Assembly (NCBI RefSeq): GCF_030272615.1
Contig: NC_081409.1
Coordinates: forward strand, 652,272,468 to 652,336,467
Source of the DNA: Cryptomeria japonica
Lineage: Eukaryota; Streptophyta; Pinopsida; Cupressales; Cupressaceae
Direction of reading: 5' to 3'
DNA: 64,000 nucleotides
A program made the translations under genes and the position numbers. Shown here one piece after another: positions 45,844-58,356 of the stretch. The stretch's first letter is position 1; each line of letters begins with the position of its first letter. The notes below the pieces were generated by a model, which made no database searches, was not told where the DNA came from, and worked only from the letters and a program-made list of their open reading frames with translations.

Positions 45844-47105
45844 ATCACTTCACCCCCCACACCGTACCTGCCCGCATGTGTTGTAGGCTCTACAGAGCCA
45901 CCGTACCATGCCGATCATTGACTCTACCACCGGTGATAGCCTTCCTGTGGTACTCCCTATCGTGGTCCTCTTATCGTCCTTTTTGTTGTCATTGTCGATC
46001 GCAGCTCCGCTCTGATAGTCCTGCTCCTTTTCCGGCATCCTTCGGCGGTCACCTTCGGCATCCTCCCACATGCCACCACCTCCGCCCACTGCCTGTGGCC
46101 CTCACCGACCATCCTCCTTTCCGTTTGGTGACCCTTCTGCTGACGACCCTTCCTCTGGCTACCTCCCTACCTCCCAGCATCAGTGCGCTCCTTGCCACCT
46201 CCCGACACCACCTCCAGGTCATCGACACTACTCTAGTGCCTCCCACTTGGCTTTTCCAGCCTGCCAACTCACTGCTACATCAGAAAATGCTACCCAGTAA
46301 GCCCACCACCTGGTGCCACATCATCTTGAAACACCATATTCCATACAGTATGAAATAAATCTTATCTCGCCACGTGTCACTTTCCATGCAGTCTGGTCAG
46401 GGGGAGCGATGGTCATTTGTATGGTCATATGACTATCAATTTTAAGCTCATGAATTGCTAACGTCAGTGCTACATCAACATTTTTGAAGTTTTTTTAGCC
46501 CCCTCTCATTGACCTTTTCAGTTTTGCAGTTTAACTTTGGAAGGCCATATCTTACACATTTTTGCTCCTTTTTTGGTGCAATTTTTTTAAATAGGCTAAT
46601 GTTTCCTGTAATTTCTCATGGTGAAATTAGTTTCTATTTTTGATAGACATATTTTTCATAAATCTCAGTTTTTGGTGACTGTACCTGTCAAATCCCCATT
46701 TCTACAACTTTCAGGACTCTGTTTGGGCTCATACGAACTCCTTCTCAGGTGTCATTTTTTTTAAAGTGCATAATTTTTTTTCCACTCTCATAATATGCTA
46801 TCATTTTATAGTGATTTTGGGTAGAAATTGTACTTTCAGCATATGGTCTGTTTTTGGCCAATTTGGCACTTGTATTGCATAAATCTATCTTGCTGGTCTT
46901 TTACATTGTAGTTCTCAGTCTATTGGGGTAGTTGTAAAACAAAATTATAAGTCCACCTTACCATTGTTTGCAAGTGGCCTATTGTACATGCACTACATAT
47001 AAAGTGCCAAAATCATCATTTTTGGGGGGGGGGTACTATGATTGATTGAATTTGGGGGGTGTCTCTTGTGCTTTTGTTCTCTTGTGTTCCTTCCCTTTTG
47101 CTGCT
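45844..47105 (+). other. Leader of outer copia element, second part
   Basis: It begins with the duplicated ATCAC. The first 500 bases (45849-46350) are clearly richer in C than the surroundings and include an inverted repeat GGCTCT-AC-AGAGCC at 45886-45899. The rest is U-rich leader up to the gag ATG at 47106. The long open frame in the C-rich part (45822-46358) starts inside the neighbouring LTR and shows no known domain. Confidence 0.65.
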
Positions 47106-48470
47106 ATGGTTTCTTCTAATTTTCCTCTCTTAACTCCTCATAATTATGCTACTTGGAAAATTGATGCATGAAGTAAACTTATGGAAAAAAGGACTAACTC
47201 ATTATATTGATGAAACTATTGTTGCTCCCACTAATCCTAAGGCTAATCCTATTGGTCACTTAGATTAGCTCACTAAAAATATCATGGAAAATGGTACCTT
47301 AAGAAAGTATGTATCAAAGGATCTCATTTTTCATATTGAGAAATGTACTCTAATCAAGGATGCTTGGCAAAAGTTTCAAGACTTGTATGGTCAAGTTGAT
47401 GAGATTAGGGGATATCAAATTGATAGTGATCTCACCATGTTAGATCCCAAGAAATTTGATACTATACAAGATTATGTCACTAAGGCAAAAGAGTTGAGGG
47501 CACAACTCAAGGATTGTGGCATTGATAAGAAGGATACTCAATTGATCTTCAATTTGATGGGCAAGCTTCCACAATAATATGCAGCATTTGTTTCTAGTTT
47601 CCAAACCCATAGGATGACAATGGGTTCAAGCTACACAATGCCTACATTTGATGTTTTCACTAAAATGTTGATGATGGAATAAACTAAGTTGATAAGCATG
47701 GGCATTCTTAAGACTTATATGTCTCAAGCATTAGCGGAAAATCAAGGAAACAAAGGAAATCAAGGAAAGGATAACTCAAACAAGAAGAAATGGCAATCAA
47801 AGCCTAAGGACAAAGCACCATCTTCTCCACAATAAGGAGATTCATCCTCTTCCAAGAGGGACAATTCACCAAAGAGGGAGAGACCTACTTGTGCCTATTG
47901 TAAAAAGGTTGGTCATGAGGAGCAACGTTGCCATTCTAAGAAGATTGATGAGTTCACACACATCCTCAAAAAGTACAACATTGATTTGCCTAATGCCTAC
48001 GAGAAGGATGATTCATCAATTTCTACTTCCTCACAATCAAAAGGGAAAGGGCAAGCATTCATGGCTTCTACAAGTGGGAAGACTCACTCTTTTGGGACAA
48101 GAAAAGGAAAATCTCTTTGTGCTACTACAAGTTATGATTTAGGGAGATGGCTTCTAGATTCAGGGGCTTCTCACCATATGGCATCTTCACAGTATATGTT
48201 CTCTTCATCTAAACCTCACACCATGCTGCAGATTTTGATGGGCAATCATACATACATGGATGTGATTGGGAAAGGATCTATTTCCATTGGGGAAAAATCC
48301 TTCAATGATGTTGTGTGTACCCCACTTGATAAACAATCTCCTTTCCATCTATCAAATCACACATGGTGCAACTAAGACAATTGTGGAGTTCACACCTGAG
48401 TCAGTTTTCATTAGAGACTTGGAGACTGGAGCTATCATTGCGACTGTGGTGGTTTATTATGCATCTTGAT
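47106..48470 (+). pseudogene. Outer copia gag and protease, broken
   Basis: ATG 47106 opens MVSSNFPLLTPHNYATWKID, a standard copia gag start. A TGA at 47169-47171 and a frameshift in an A run near 47185 follow. The main open part contains KCTLIKDAWQKFQDLYGQV, QLKDCGIDKKDTQLIFNLMG and, after further stops, the zinc knuckle CAYCKKVGHEEQRC at about 47890-47931. The protease has WLLDSGASHHM at 48149-48181. The last recognisable part is a gag-pre-integrase piece: NLLSIYQITHGATKTIVEF and IRDLETGAIIAT. There the pol similarity ends; integrase, RT and RNase H never follow. Confidence 0.88.
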
Positions 48471-48475
48471 AATAC

Positions 48476-49232
48476 TCCTTTTCAGATTTTTATGATGATG
48501 ATTTCACATATGATGATTATACACATGATTATCATACTTCTTGTGATGGTTTAGATTCTAAGGAGGAATTTGGGTACTTAAACTTGGGGATTCTCACATG
48601 TGACCCCATTCTTGAGCCTTGTGTTTCATCTCCTCCTATTGATATCACATCACCTATTACACTTGATGATGCAGATAGTGCGACAATTTTGCCTTCTTGT
48701 GATTCAGTGCAGCAGGATATTTCATGTCTTCCAGCTTCAGTTTCATGGGATGACTACTTGACAGACATTGTAGGTTTGTTTGTGGAATATTACATTTCAT
48801 ATTTGGGAGACATCATTGATGATATTCATCTTCTCTTTGATGAAGATGATCATTCTTCAATTTTTGTGAGGGAACACTCTGACCCTCTTGTTCATTCTCT
48901 GCACGATCATTCTTTCAAGGTTGATAGGATTGTGGATACTTATGTACAATAGTTAGAGGAGGTCTCTTTATGTTTAGAGGAGACATGTGAGTCTTTGGAA
49001 ATTGTTCTACATCCATCTCCACTAGATCTTGGAGTGCCTTTTTCAGCAGTGTGGAGCCGTTTACCACCTTTGGAGGGGGTATCTTTCAACATCCACATGG
49101 GGACACTTGAGCAGTTTTTTAGAGATTCCATTCATCATGAGTTTTTTTCCTATATATTCCCTTTATGATTGGGGAGACTTCATGGATACACCTTTGGTTT
49201 TGTTTCTTCTTAAGGGGAGGAATGTTGTTTGA
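48476..49232 (+). pseudogene. Acidic ORF in place of pol in outer copia element
   Basis: The sequence runs open for about 160 codons to a TAG at 48950-48952 and, in the same frame, about 70 codons more. It is rich in Asp and Ser: SDFYDDDFTYDDYTHDYHTS, then DDYLTDIVGLFVEYYISYLG and IIDDIHLLFDEDDHSS, and later LEQFFRDSIHHEFFSY. After a frameshift it ends LKGRNVV at 49232. It resembles nothing I know in pol. It might be a spacer sequence with preserved coding capacity in a non-autonomous family, or a captured host fragment. Confidence 0.5.
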
Positions 49233-49598
49233 TGTTCATTGACTTGGAGCAGTTTCTTCATACATCATCGAGATTCTATCATTGGTGCAGATTCTACATT
49301 GAGGGGGGCCTTCCTAGCTTCTCTTCTTCTCTCATATGGGGGACTTTTTCCTCACATGGTGTTTTGTCCTTCACATGCTTCTATGACAGTTTTTTCTCTC
49401 TAGTTTTAATCTCTCTTTTGGGGGAGGGTTTTTTCCCATTGGGTTTTTCTCTCTTTCCCTGCTTTGTGAGATATTTCATTTCTTAGGTTTGCATGCATTT
49501 GCATTTGTACATGGGTACCTAACATGTCCTTGTAGCCAGGACCCATCTTGCATTGCTTAGTTGCATTGTAGACTTACATGCATTCCCTTAAGTTGCAC
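49233..49598 (+). other. 3' untranslated part of outer copia element
   Basis: T-rich sequence between the acidic ORF and the purine tract. It has no clear reading frame. Confidence 0.5.
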
Positions 49599-49608
49599 TT
49601 AAGGGGGG
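49599..49608 (+). other. Polypurine tract of outer copia element
   Basis: TTAAGGGGGG directly before the 3' LTR. Confidence 0.85.
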
Positions 49609-50090
49609 TGTTAGTGTAAATAATTATTCATCATGGATATTATTACACCTTACTTAAGTTTACTTAGGATAATGCATTTCATAGTAGTTTGGGTATGAGA
49701 CAATTGGGTGTTTGTGTCACATTGGGATAGTGTGTGTAGGAGAAATTCCACCTTTTATGGTTTTGATCCTATTACTAGTTTATCATATCCACTTATTGTG
49801 GAGTGATAATTCCACCTTCGATCGGTGATCCACCTAATGTGGAATATTTCATTGTTTCTCCTACCTACCTCACCTTTTTCCTACCTACCCTTGTTTCTTA
49901 TTTAGACACGTGTCATGTTTGTGTGCTCACATATCCATATAGCCTTGCCTATATAGGCAGGCTCATCTTCATTGTATGAACAACTATTGATCATTTATCT
50001 ATTGACTGGAATACAGTTTATTCTTGTCCTATATCTCGTCTCTCTATTTTGTACATTTTATTGAGCTCTTGATTTTGGCAAAATCTCATA
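49609..50090 (+). repeat. 3' LTR of outer copia element
   Basis: 482 bases, equal in length to the 5' LTR. It ends in CATA where the partner has CACA, so the terminal CA has mutated to TA. GTAGG follows at 50091-50095. Confidence 0.92.
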
Positions 50091-50095
50091 GTAGG

Positions 50096-51631
50096 TATAA
50101 TAAGGTCAATCCACAAAAAGTGCAAAAAGTGGAAGTGCTTTTCCTAATTTTTACAATTTTTCATAATTGATATAAAAATTTTAAGAACTTAAATGTTAAA
50201 TATTATAAAATTTTAGTAATATTAAATATAGTACTTAAGTCTATTTTCAAATAGACTTATTTTGAAATACATTTTATTTTGATATCTAGATGGTATAAAT
50301 TAAAAATCATTGTGGAAAAGATTGCAACACTGAAGATTGATGAGGACATTTTTCTATATTCTTTGTAAATATTTTTAATCAAACCTAATTACTATTTTAA
50401 AAATTCCTCATGTACAACCCCCATAATTTGACCCTAACGAATCATTTTTTTATTTTTTTCATTGTGTGGAGAATTATGTGTAGATTACAATCATCTAATT
50501 AGTTTCTACAAAAAAAATAAATATAAGTAATTAAAAAACATGAAAATGTGATGTTTATAGTTTATGGACCAATTTCATTAAAATTAAATTAAAAATAGAA
50601 AAGTAATTCAATCCAAAAAGAATTACATATTTGAAAACTAGACATTATCATCTATTATGGTTTTTAGTTTTGAAATTGTTTTTAAAAAAGTCAACATATA
50701 TCTAAATGAAGTCTTTTCTCTTGGCATTGATATGAACTTGTACTTCTAGGATCAAGGATAAGGGTCATAGGTACCCATTTCTAGAATAGAACTACCCTTT
50801 TTCTTAAAAATGAGTACCAATTTTATTAAAAATAAATTATCTTAAAAAATGGGTACCCATTGTTTAAGGTTAACGATGTATTAAAACTTCTTATCTCACT
50901 TAAGATGTGTACCTAATTTTCAAATAATAGGTACCATTTCTTTAAAAATCCATACCAATTTTGTCTAGGATTTGGAACAGAAATGGGTGCCAGTTTAATT
51001 TTTGCATCACGATCCCAAAGCATAATGAGTACCTATTATTTATTATAATGGGTGAAAAATTAGGGTTTCCACAAAAAAAGGATGAAAACTGCTATTTATT
51101 CTTAGAAATCTATTACATTCAAAAGATGGTTAAATCCAATATATTTAATCACAAACCAGTAATGATAAGGACTAAAAATACTGATTGGATTCAAGGGGTG
51201 AGCTGAATTTCCCTCTTTTGTGGGTTGAATTGTTGAAATCAGGATAAAATACTAACAATGAAGATAAAAATGCAGAAACAATGAGGTATAGTTGTTAGAA
51301 TTAGACACACACTTGGATCTAAGGAATATAAGAAGATTAAGATCTAATCCCTAAAAAAAGCTCCAAAAATGTCAAGAATGGAATGCTTGTCACTTAGGTC
51401 CTCCTAACTTTTTGCACACCAAAAGGGGTTTATTTGTCTTTGTGAATAATGCTTATTTTGGTGATCGCAGCTCCATACCTATTTACTACACATAGAAAGA
51501 AAGGGAAATATGTTGGGAATAGGGGCTTTCTTAAGTCAAACCTCACTTTAAGAATTATCCTTGATTGGAATATTGTAAATACTATAATAAATAATGGAAG
51601 GATATACCTCATATCTACTGTAAGGGGCTAC
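50096..51631. other. AT-rich spacer with scattered GGTACC-like motifs
   Basis: No gene is found. Between 50770 and 51050 a motif like GGGTACCCATTT recurs about seven times with changes, suggesting an eroded short repeat. Confidence 0.4.
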
Positions 51632-53591
51632 TGTCTCGGGGAGATCAGTAGGCTACTGGGGTTGTAAGTCCCTTGTTATTCTCAGTAGGTGGAAGTTGTG
51701 GTGATTGACAAAGGGTTAATGCCAAGCTACAGTTGTGTGAGAATTGGACGGAAAACTTATATATGGGGGTCGGTTGAAAGAATAGCCGAGTGCCAGGAGT
51801 GCACCAAGGTGGTCTGCATTAGACACCTCCTCCTAGGGGTGAAGAAGAGTAACCCTACCCTCTAGTCTCAGGGAGATAGAGGTCCTACATGGACATTAGG
51901 GGTGAAGTAGAGTAACCTCACCTTATCATTGGATGGTGAGGTTTACTGGTGGATGCAGTCTCATGGTCCCTATCTCAGTGAAGCGGAGTAACTGAGCCAA
52001 TGTTGGGGATGACTCCCGGGGAGTTGTCTATGACCCGAGGACTAGGGAAGTGGAGTACCTAGGCTCTTTCGAGAAGGATGATCATGCAATGGATTGTCCC
52101 GGTTGGGGAAATGGAGTACCCAAGATCTTGTAAGGCGGATGGCCATGAAATGGGCTATCTATGTCGGAATGTTGGAGCTTGAGAGTTGGACAAGCTATGT
52201 GGGTTGAGTTGCAGAGCCAGAAGTCCATGTGTCTTGTGGAACAAGTGGGGTGATGTGCCGGGCACGCACCTAGGTTACCTAAAGTGGGATTTGCATTGAG
52301 ATCCGGGATCTCAAGGCCCTAGAGTGGGGGTCAAATGTGGTAGTAGGGACCGGGTTCCAAAAGTGTGCTCATGTTGAGCCGAGCCATGAGGTGAGTCCAA
52401 GAGGGTGAGAAAGATGGATGAGTTGCATGACTGAAAAGAGGACATGGTCCGTAGGCAAGTTGTTTTGGGATCACAGCCGAGTTGAAGGAGAGTTCAGCGA
52501 CCAAGGATATTGGATTGGATCATGGAGTGAAGAGCTTGGTGTCCAAGTAGGAGTGCAAGGTGTTTTTTCAATCTGAGAGACTTAGACTGAGTGTTTGCAT
52601 GGAGCTGGTTATTGTGCATAGGATGTACAGGGAATCGGGTTCACCAGTGAAGCCATGTAGGCATAGGCTAGGGGCCCAAAGTAGTGTGACTTGGAGTCCT
52701 TGTTCAGGAAAGGATTCTGAGTTGTGTACTGGGTAAGCCATCGTGGGCTCATGAGGGAGTCAGTGGTGTGCCAGGTTGAGTTCCGAAGGAGACAGGGTCT
52801 TCGTGGATCAAGAGTCTATATGAGAAGCTATCGCTAGGGCTGAGGTGCAGTGGTATCTGTACTGGTGTTTCAAGAGTGGACATTGATCTAGGGGCAGGAA
52901 CTTGTAACCGGATGCTTGTGAAGTATTTGGGGTAGTGACCAGCGACAGAGTTGGAATTGTTTGTAGTTCGAGCCAGGGGTCATCTCTTCATAACAATAAA
53001 GCTATCTATTGCCCCAGTGTTGTGTTCATTGTGTGGAGATGGACAAACAGGAAGCTAGCTCAAGGAGTCTAGTTGTCCCATGAGATATGTTTGGTGCTTG
53101 AGGGTTCAAAGGAGCTAAGCAAGGCCAACATGGGGCACTAGTGCTGCGGGAGTGCTAGGCATGCTCAGGGAGTGTGCAGAGTTGGAGCCGGAGGACTTAA
53201 GGAGTTCCGGATGGGTCAGTGCTAGTAGTCAGGGTCTTATGGGGGACTCAAGAAGATGAAGGCATCGAGGAGACCTATAAGCTTGTACCAGGGGTGCAAG
53301 GATGGTGCGACAAGACAGTGCTAGAGTAGAGTCGGGGACTTGAAGGGAGTGCTAGGAACATCAGGATGAAAGAAACCCATGAGAGGGTTGGCATGCACTT
53401 CTATTCCGCATGGGTGTGTGTTAATGTGGTCAGGTGGTGGACACTTGAAAAGGTATGGCGTAGTCTGGAAACAAGAAAGGACTTGTCCGCAATGGAAGTC
53501 GTGAGTAAGGTTTGCCAGTGCCGCATGAGGTTGGACCTCCTTTGGAAGGAAAAAGCTTGTTTGGGCAGCAGGTCGGTCTAGCCCCGTGACA
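51632..53591. mobile_element. Probable solo LTR, 1.96 kb
   Basis: The segment is GC-richer than everything around it and has no ORF. It starts TGTCTCGGGG and ends CCCCGTGACA: inverted ends matching at 9 of 10 positions, with TG...CA as in LTRs. The flanks are GCTAC (51627-51631) and TCTAC (53592-53596), a 4-of-5 match for a target duplication. No internal region, primer site or second LTR is present, so a solo LTR left by recombination is the simplest reading. The orientation is unknown; the minus-strand start TGTCACGGGG resembles some plant gypsy LTRs. Confidence 0.6.
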
Positions 53592-53596
53592 TCTAC

Positions 53597-56500
53597 AATG
53601 AATGATAATGATATTGAATGTAATCACATATGTTGTATGGAATAGCATGTATGTGACAAAACCTTAATCACACACACAAGCTTGTAAGTACATAAGATGT
53701 AATGATGCTCCACAATTGATGAATGAAGAATGCAACCTTGAAGACCTCTAGAGATGCTTGATGATGAATGCTTCAATGCTTGAATGGTTGATGCTTATAA
53801 AATTTCACCATTGTTTCATGTATCTTGTGTATTAAAATGAGAGGGGAAAGTGATTCAAAGAGTCTTGGAGTTGATCCTATTCACCTTCTTGTCTTTCTTG
53901 TTTTACTCAACCCACTAAGTCCTCAAGCCCATCCAGTGGAACTTGGTAAGGATTTTTCTATTTAGACCTCCAAAGTCTAATCCACTTTGGCTTGCCTCCA
54001 AGATATAGCCATTTATCTTTAACATCCTAACAACCTATTGAGGATTCCACCTCAATCTCTAACACCACTCCTGAGGGCTCCAACAACCTCTACAAAGGAT
54101 CACAATACACCAACTCATTCTAGGTGGGAAAAGTGAACTTACATAGGATCTTTGATGTCTTTAAGGGGTTTTATCACCTTCAAGCCCATTTCCAAGCTTT
54201 TCCAACCTCATTTTAACTCTACCGGCTCCAAATAGGCCTAATATAATTAGCCCTCCTATGGCAGTTTTTAGGACTTAGTTTCCAATATTCCCACACAAGG
54301 CCACAAATAAATTACAGATTCAAGTACCCTTTTTAGAGTTACATACTTCATTTCAAAATTCCATCTGTATTCTCCATACATATGGGTTTTCCAATGCTGC
54401 CCCATTTTTAAGGGTTCTAGGCCTACCGGGTGACTCATAAATTTGTTCTTGAAAAGGTTCACCAGTCAAAACATCTACCAAATCTGTTTATAGATTATTT
54501 AAGGGAACTTATAGGGGTCTCCAACCATGTCTTAAATTTTCTTCTACCAATCCACATGTGCTTATAAATCACACATCTTTTGTTGTCCTAAACTCACCAA
54601 CTCCTAATTGTCAGCCTAGGGTATCATTGTAGAAACACCACAAAGGCCTGCAAAACCAAAACACCTACTCTAAACATATGTATAGAACCTAACCTATAAT
54701 TCCACATGATTTAAACTGGTGCCATCAGTGGATGCTCAGGTGAGAGCCATTTTGCCCTTAAACCCTACCTTGCAAGGGTTTTACACCTAGTCACGGAGAA
54801 TGGATTAGATCTTTGCAACTAGACATAATCAAATTTTCTAATATACCTTATTGGAAATTATACTCAACAATATTTCATTCCCTGCAATGAGATTCTTCTG
54901 ACAAGTTCGTACTGGACCGTACAATGCAACAAAAACAAAGAAAACTGTCAAAATGGTGAAAAAATAAGATTTCCTTACAACTCAAAAACTTGCTTTTGCA
55001 TTCCAAATCTTCTAAATCGTACAATGAATTTTTTTGTCTTATATTCTCATGATTTAGTTGGTTGAACTAACTTTCACCGCCAATCAACAAAAAATGCAAC
55101 TTTTTGCAAAATTGCCAAAATGTTGCTTAGCAACTTTACATCCTTTCCTCCTGAGAATGCAACTTTGCATTTCAGTGTCCTACAGGGCTCCAAAGGCCCT
55201 CTATGCACTCTAGGATACCTAATAACAATTAATTTCACCCTATTACATGATGACTCTATTCTAGAGTAGTGCATCAATGACCAACATCAACATTACAACT
55301 TCCTAGACTAATAACATCCTGACCACAACAAAAGCTTGGACAACTCAGCCATGGATCCATTGAGTCCCAAATGGTTGGTCCATTATTACAACTTGAAAAA
55401 AAACACAAAAGACTTAGAACAAACCAAAATTGCTTGGAGTGATGTGTGCCCTACACCAGAAAGCCTCCTTATATATTTGCTCATTCCAAATCATGCTAAT
55501 TTTCTGACCTTAGCTAACATGGAGAAATATTTCCTAATCAAATTTATTAATGCAAGAGGGTTTTAAAATAGCACCCATTGAAGGAGGACCAAAGTGGGGC
55601 ACCCTAGTCCTACCCTATTTCGAGGCCAGACCAAGGGGTCACGTAGTTTGTAAAATGAAAAAAATGCCATATTTGCATGATGCAAGTATAATCAGGTCTT
55701 AATTAACCATTGGGAGATGAACATTAAGGTGAGGGCCCAAAATGTGGACTAAATTGTAAGGGAATACAATTTAGGATGCTACATTTAGTCCCCACTTTAG
55801 TGGGAATATGATTTTATGCAAATACTTGTGGTAAAGATAAAAGAGAGATGAAGAAGAGGGGGAATGTAGAGAAAAATCATGAGTATAAGACATCACTAAT
55901 TTTAAGGAACCAAGCCCCCAATATTAGGATCTTAACTCACTAAATCATATGTAAGGGCACACAAAACAAGACAAAAATAAAAATACAAAGACAAAAAGAT
56001 AAACAAAGGAAAAAAGACAATAAGACACACAATACACAAAAGCTAAGAACCAAAACAAGACCTCAAGTCAACTAGCCAAAGAGACCTTGATAACAAATTG
56101 TCTAAACCACTAGTATCATTCTTGAAAATGTCATCTCACAAATAGAAATGATCACATAAAAGAGAAAATCATGCATCATCCATGAAATATCAATAGCAAA
56201 GCTACAAGTTTATGAGAAGAAGGAAAGAGAGAACACAAATACACACTAGATGTGTTTTTCTAGATGATCCATGAGAATAATAATGAGAAAGGACATGGAT
56301 ACCTTTCCCCTAGATGTTTTTATCTAGTGATCCATGGTTGGGAGAAGAGTAGGAATAGTCTATCAATTTTTAAATAGTTACACTCATCCTCATGCATGTG
56401 TGAAAGTCATTTATGGTTTCAAGTATATAGCACCCCTTTTAAGAGTTTGTTTCTTTTGGTTTCAAGCGTGCATAAAATTTTTTTAAGACATGTAATGTAA

Positions 56501-57384
56501 ATACAAATTTCAATTGGTGATTGTATGAATGCTAAGGGGTGAATGTTTAACTTCAGGAACATCTCTCTCTAAGAATTTCCTCTAGTTCTGAGAATGTGTA
56601 TCCCTGATTGAAATATATACATTCCTAGTTTCAATGATATCCTATACGATTTTGTTTCCTCTAGTTTTGGGAATGTGTACCCCCATCTAAGATATATATC
56701 AAATGTGGCATTTGGTTTCATGTGTGAAGCATCTCATAAAAAGGTTTGTTTCCTTTGGTTCTGAGAATGAACACCTGATTTGAGACATGCAAGAATGATA
56801 TACAAAAATGTTGTACAATATAGTGCAAGGAGGGAAATATGGGTGCCTCCCCTTAAGATGTCAACATAACGCTATGTTGATGTCTTAAGGAAGAAAGAAA
56901 CCAAGATACCTGCCTTGAACACTAAGGAGATATCCTTTAGGAAAGAATTTCATAAATCCAAGCCAAAGAGGAGAAACTCTTCAAGCAGGGATAAGATAGT
57001 TGAAAAAGATATCTTGCAATGAGTGTAAAGGGGATCGCTGGAGGAGAAGAGATATTCACTCAAAATTCATCTACCTCCAAGATGAGTTTCTTGAACAAAT
57101 ATAACATCTTACACGAAAAGAAAGGAAGGAGAACAAGAATGCATATCTCCTCTCTTTTGCTAGGTGAAAGAGATTCTTGATGAAGGATGACACACTTTTG
57201 ACCCAATGAGAGGGGTAATTTAATAATAGATGTGCATTGCCAAGTGAAAAAGATGTTGTATCCAAGGACTTACACCTCTTGTAAAAGAAAGAATCCTTGA
57301 GAAATTAACAACTTTACACAAGGAATAACATCAAATCATAAAAAAAAATAGTTCAAAAAATGAAAAGTGGATCCTTAGAAAGGA
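53597..57384. other. Spacer, nothing firmly recognised
   Basis: Mixed AT-rich DNA with many stops. The part around 55560-55960 (for example GTCCCCACTTTAGTGGGAAT) has the look of retrotransposon LTR or leader sequence, and may belong to the gypsy-type gag remnant to its right, but I cannot place ends. Confidence 0.35.
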
Positions 57385-57407
57385 TGAGAGAGAGAGAGAG
57401 AGAGAGA
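57385..57407. repeat. (GA)n microsatellite, short
   Basis: About eleven GA units. Confidence 0.9.
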
Positions 57408-57567
57408 TCAATGCCCCTAAAGTGTAAGGATAATGAGAAGAATTACCAAAACTCTAAGGAGAGATTAAACATAATAAAATGCATATTGTACTCACATGAA
57501 CAAATATCCAATGCAAGAAAAGATATTAGTACATATGAAATGCAACTATAGAGAAGTGGTAATCTTC

Positions 57568-57570
<3 letters not shown>

Positions 57571-57622
<52 letters not shown>
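57571..57622. repeat. (GA)26 microsatellite
   Basis: An uninterrupted run of 26 GA units, likely to vary in length between individuals. Confidence 0.95.
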
Positions 57623-57624
<2 letters not shown>

Positions 57625-58356
57625 CCCCTAGGGAGGGATTAATCATAAGAGACATACCATTCCATGCAATAAAAGATATCAAAACATGAAAAATTCAAGC
57701 GCTAAAGGGAATAGTGATGATATAGATAGAATGAGAGAAAGGAAAAATGCCACCCTTGCCCCTCAAGCAATAAGACAAGGATAGATTAGGGGGAAGAATC
57801 ACACATTTCCTTAGGAGAGATTATATATAAGAGATATGCCATTTCAAATAAATAATAAGTCCCAACAAAGGACACATATGTACTCACATGAGGATAATTC
57901 TATGCAAGAAAAAACATCAAGTTATAAAGAATGAAATCCATTAAAGAAATGGTGAAACTTTAAAGATAAGAGATAGAATAGAGGTAAAAAAAACCATGTC
58001 ACTACCCCAAGATATTTGAAATTGAAAAAGAACCACCTATAATAATAAAGTCCCCAGTTAAGTGAGCTACTTGTGTCATAGGATAAGGAGAAACATGAGG
58101 GGGAGAGGAGTGTAAAGGCACTACCTTTTCACCAAGAAAGAGAGCAATATATGTTGAAAGACATGTATGAGAAAGATCATATTGTTCTTGAAAAAAAATA
58201 CTTAAATGCTTTATACTTTCCAAGAGAATGAGAACCACCATGATGAAAAAGACAATATCCACTTCCGTCTTTACTATTAGTGCTAAACTTTACAAAACGA
58301 AAAATAACATTCTTGTCATACTTCAATTTCCAAAAAATTCTAGTTTCTAATTGTTC

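Larger units (their letters stand above)
28137..50090 (+). mobile_element. Outer Ty1/copia element, non-autonomous, carrying two nested elements
   Basis: Bounded by two 482-bp LTRs in direct orientation, each starting TGTT, with a GTAGG target duplication outside. A primer-binding site follows the 5' LTR and a purine tract precedes the 3' LTR. Without the 16,855-base insert and one TSD copy the element is about 5.1 kb. It codes for gag and protease but has no integrase, reverse transcriptase or RNase H; in their place is an acidic ORF. It would have depended on a related autonomous element. The LTRs differ at roughly 10% of positions by eye, the oldest of the three nested elements. Confidence 0.9.

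Noticed and set aside
45822-46358. Plus-strand ORF of 178 codons, rich in Pro, Leu and Ser
   Set aside because: It starts inside the LTR of the second copia element and runs into the C-rich leader of the first, so it spans an insertion junction. Composition alone explains the open frame.
51632-53591. A host gene or rRNA-like unit in the GC-richer block
   Set aside because: There is no long reading frame and no rRNA-like sequence. The TG...CA inverted ends and flank duplication fit an LTR better.
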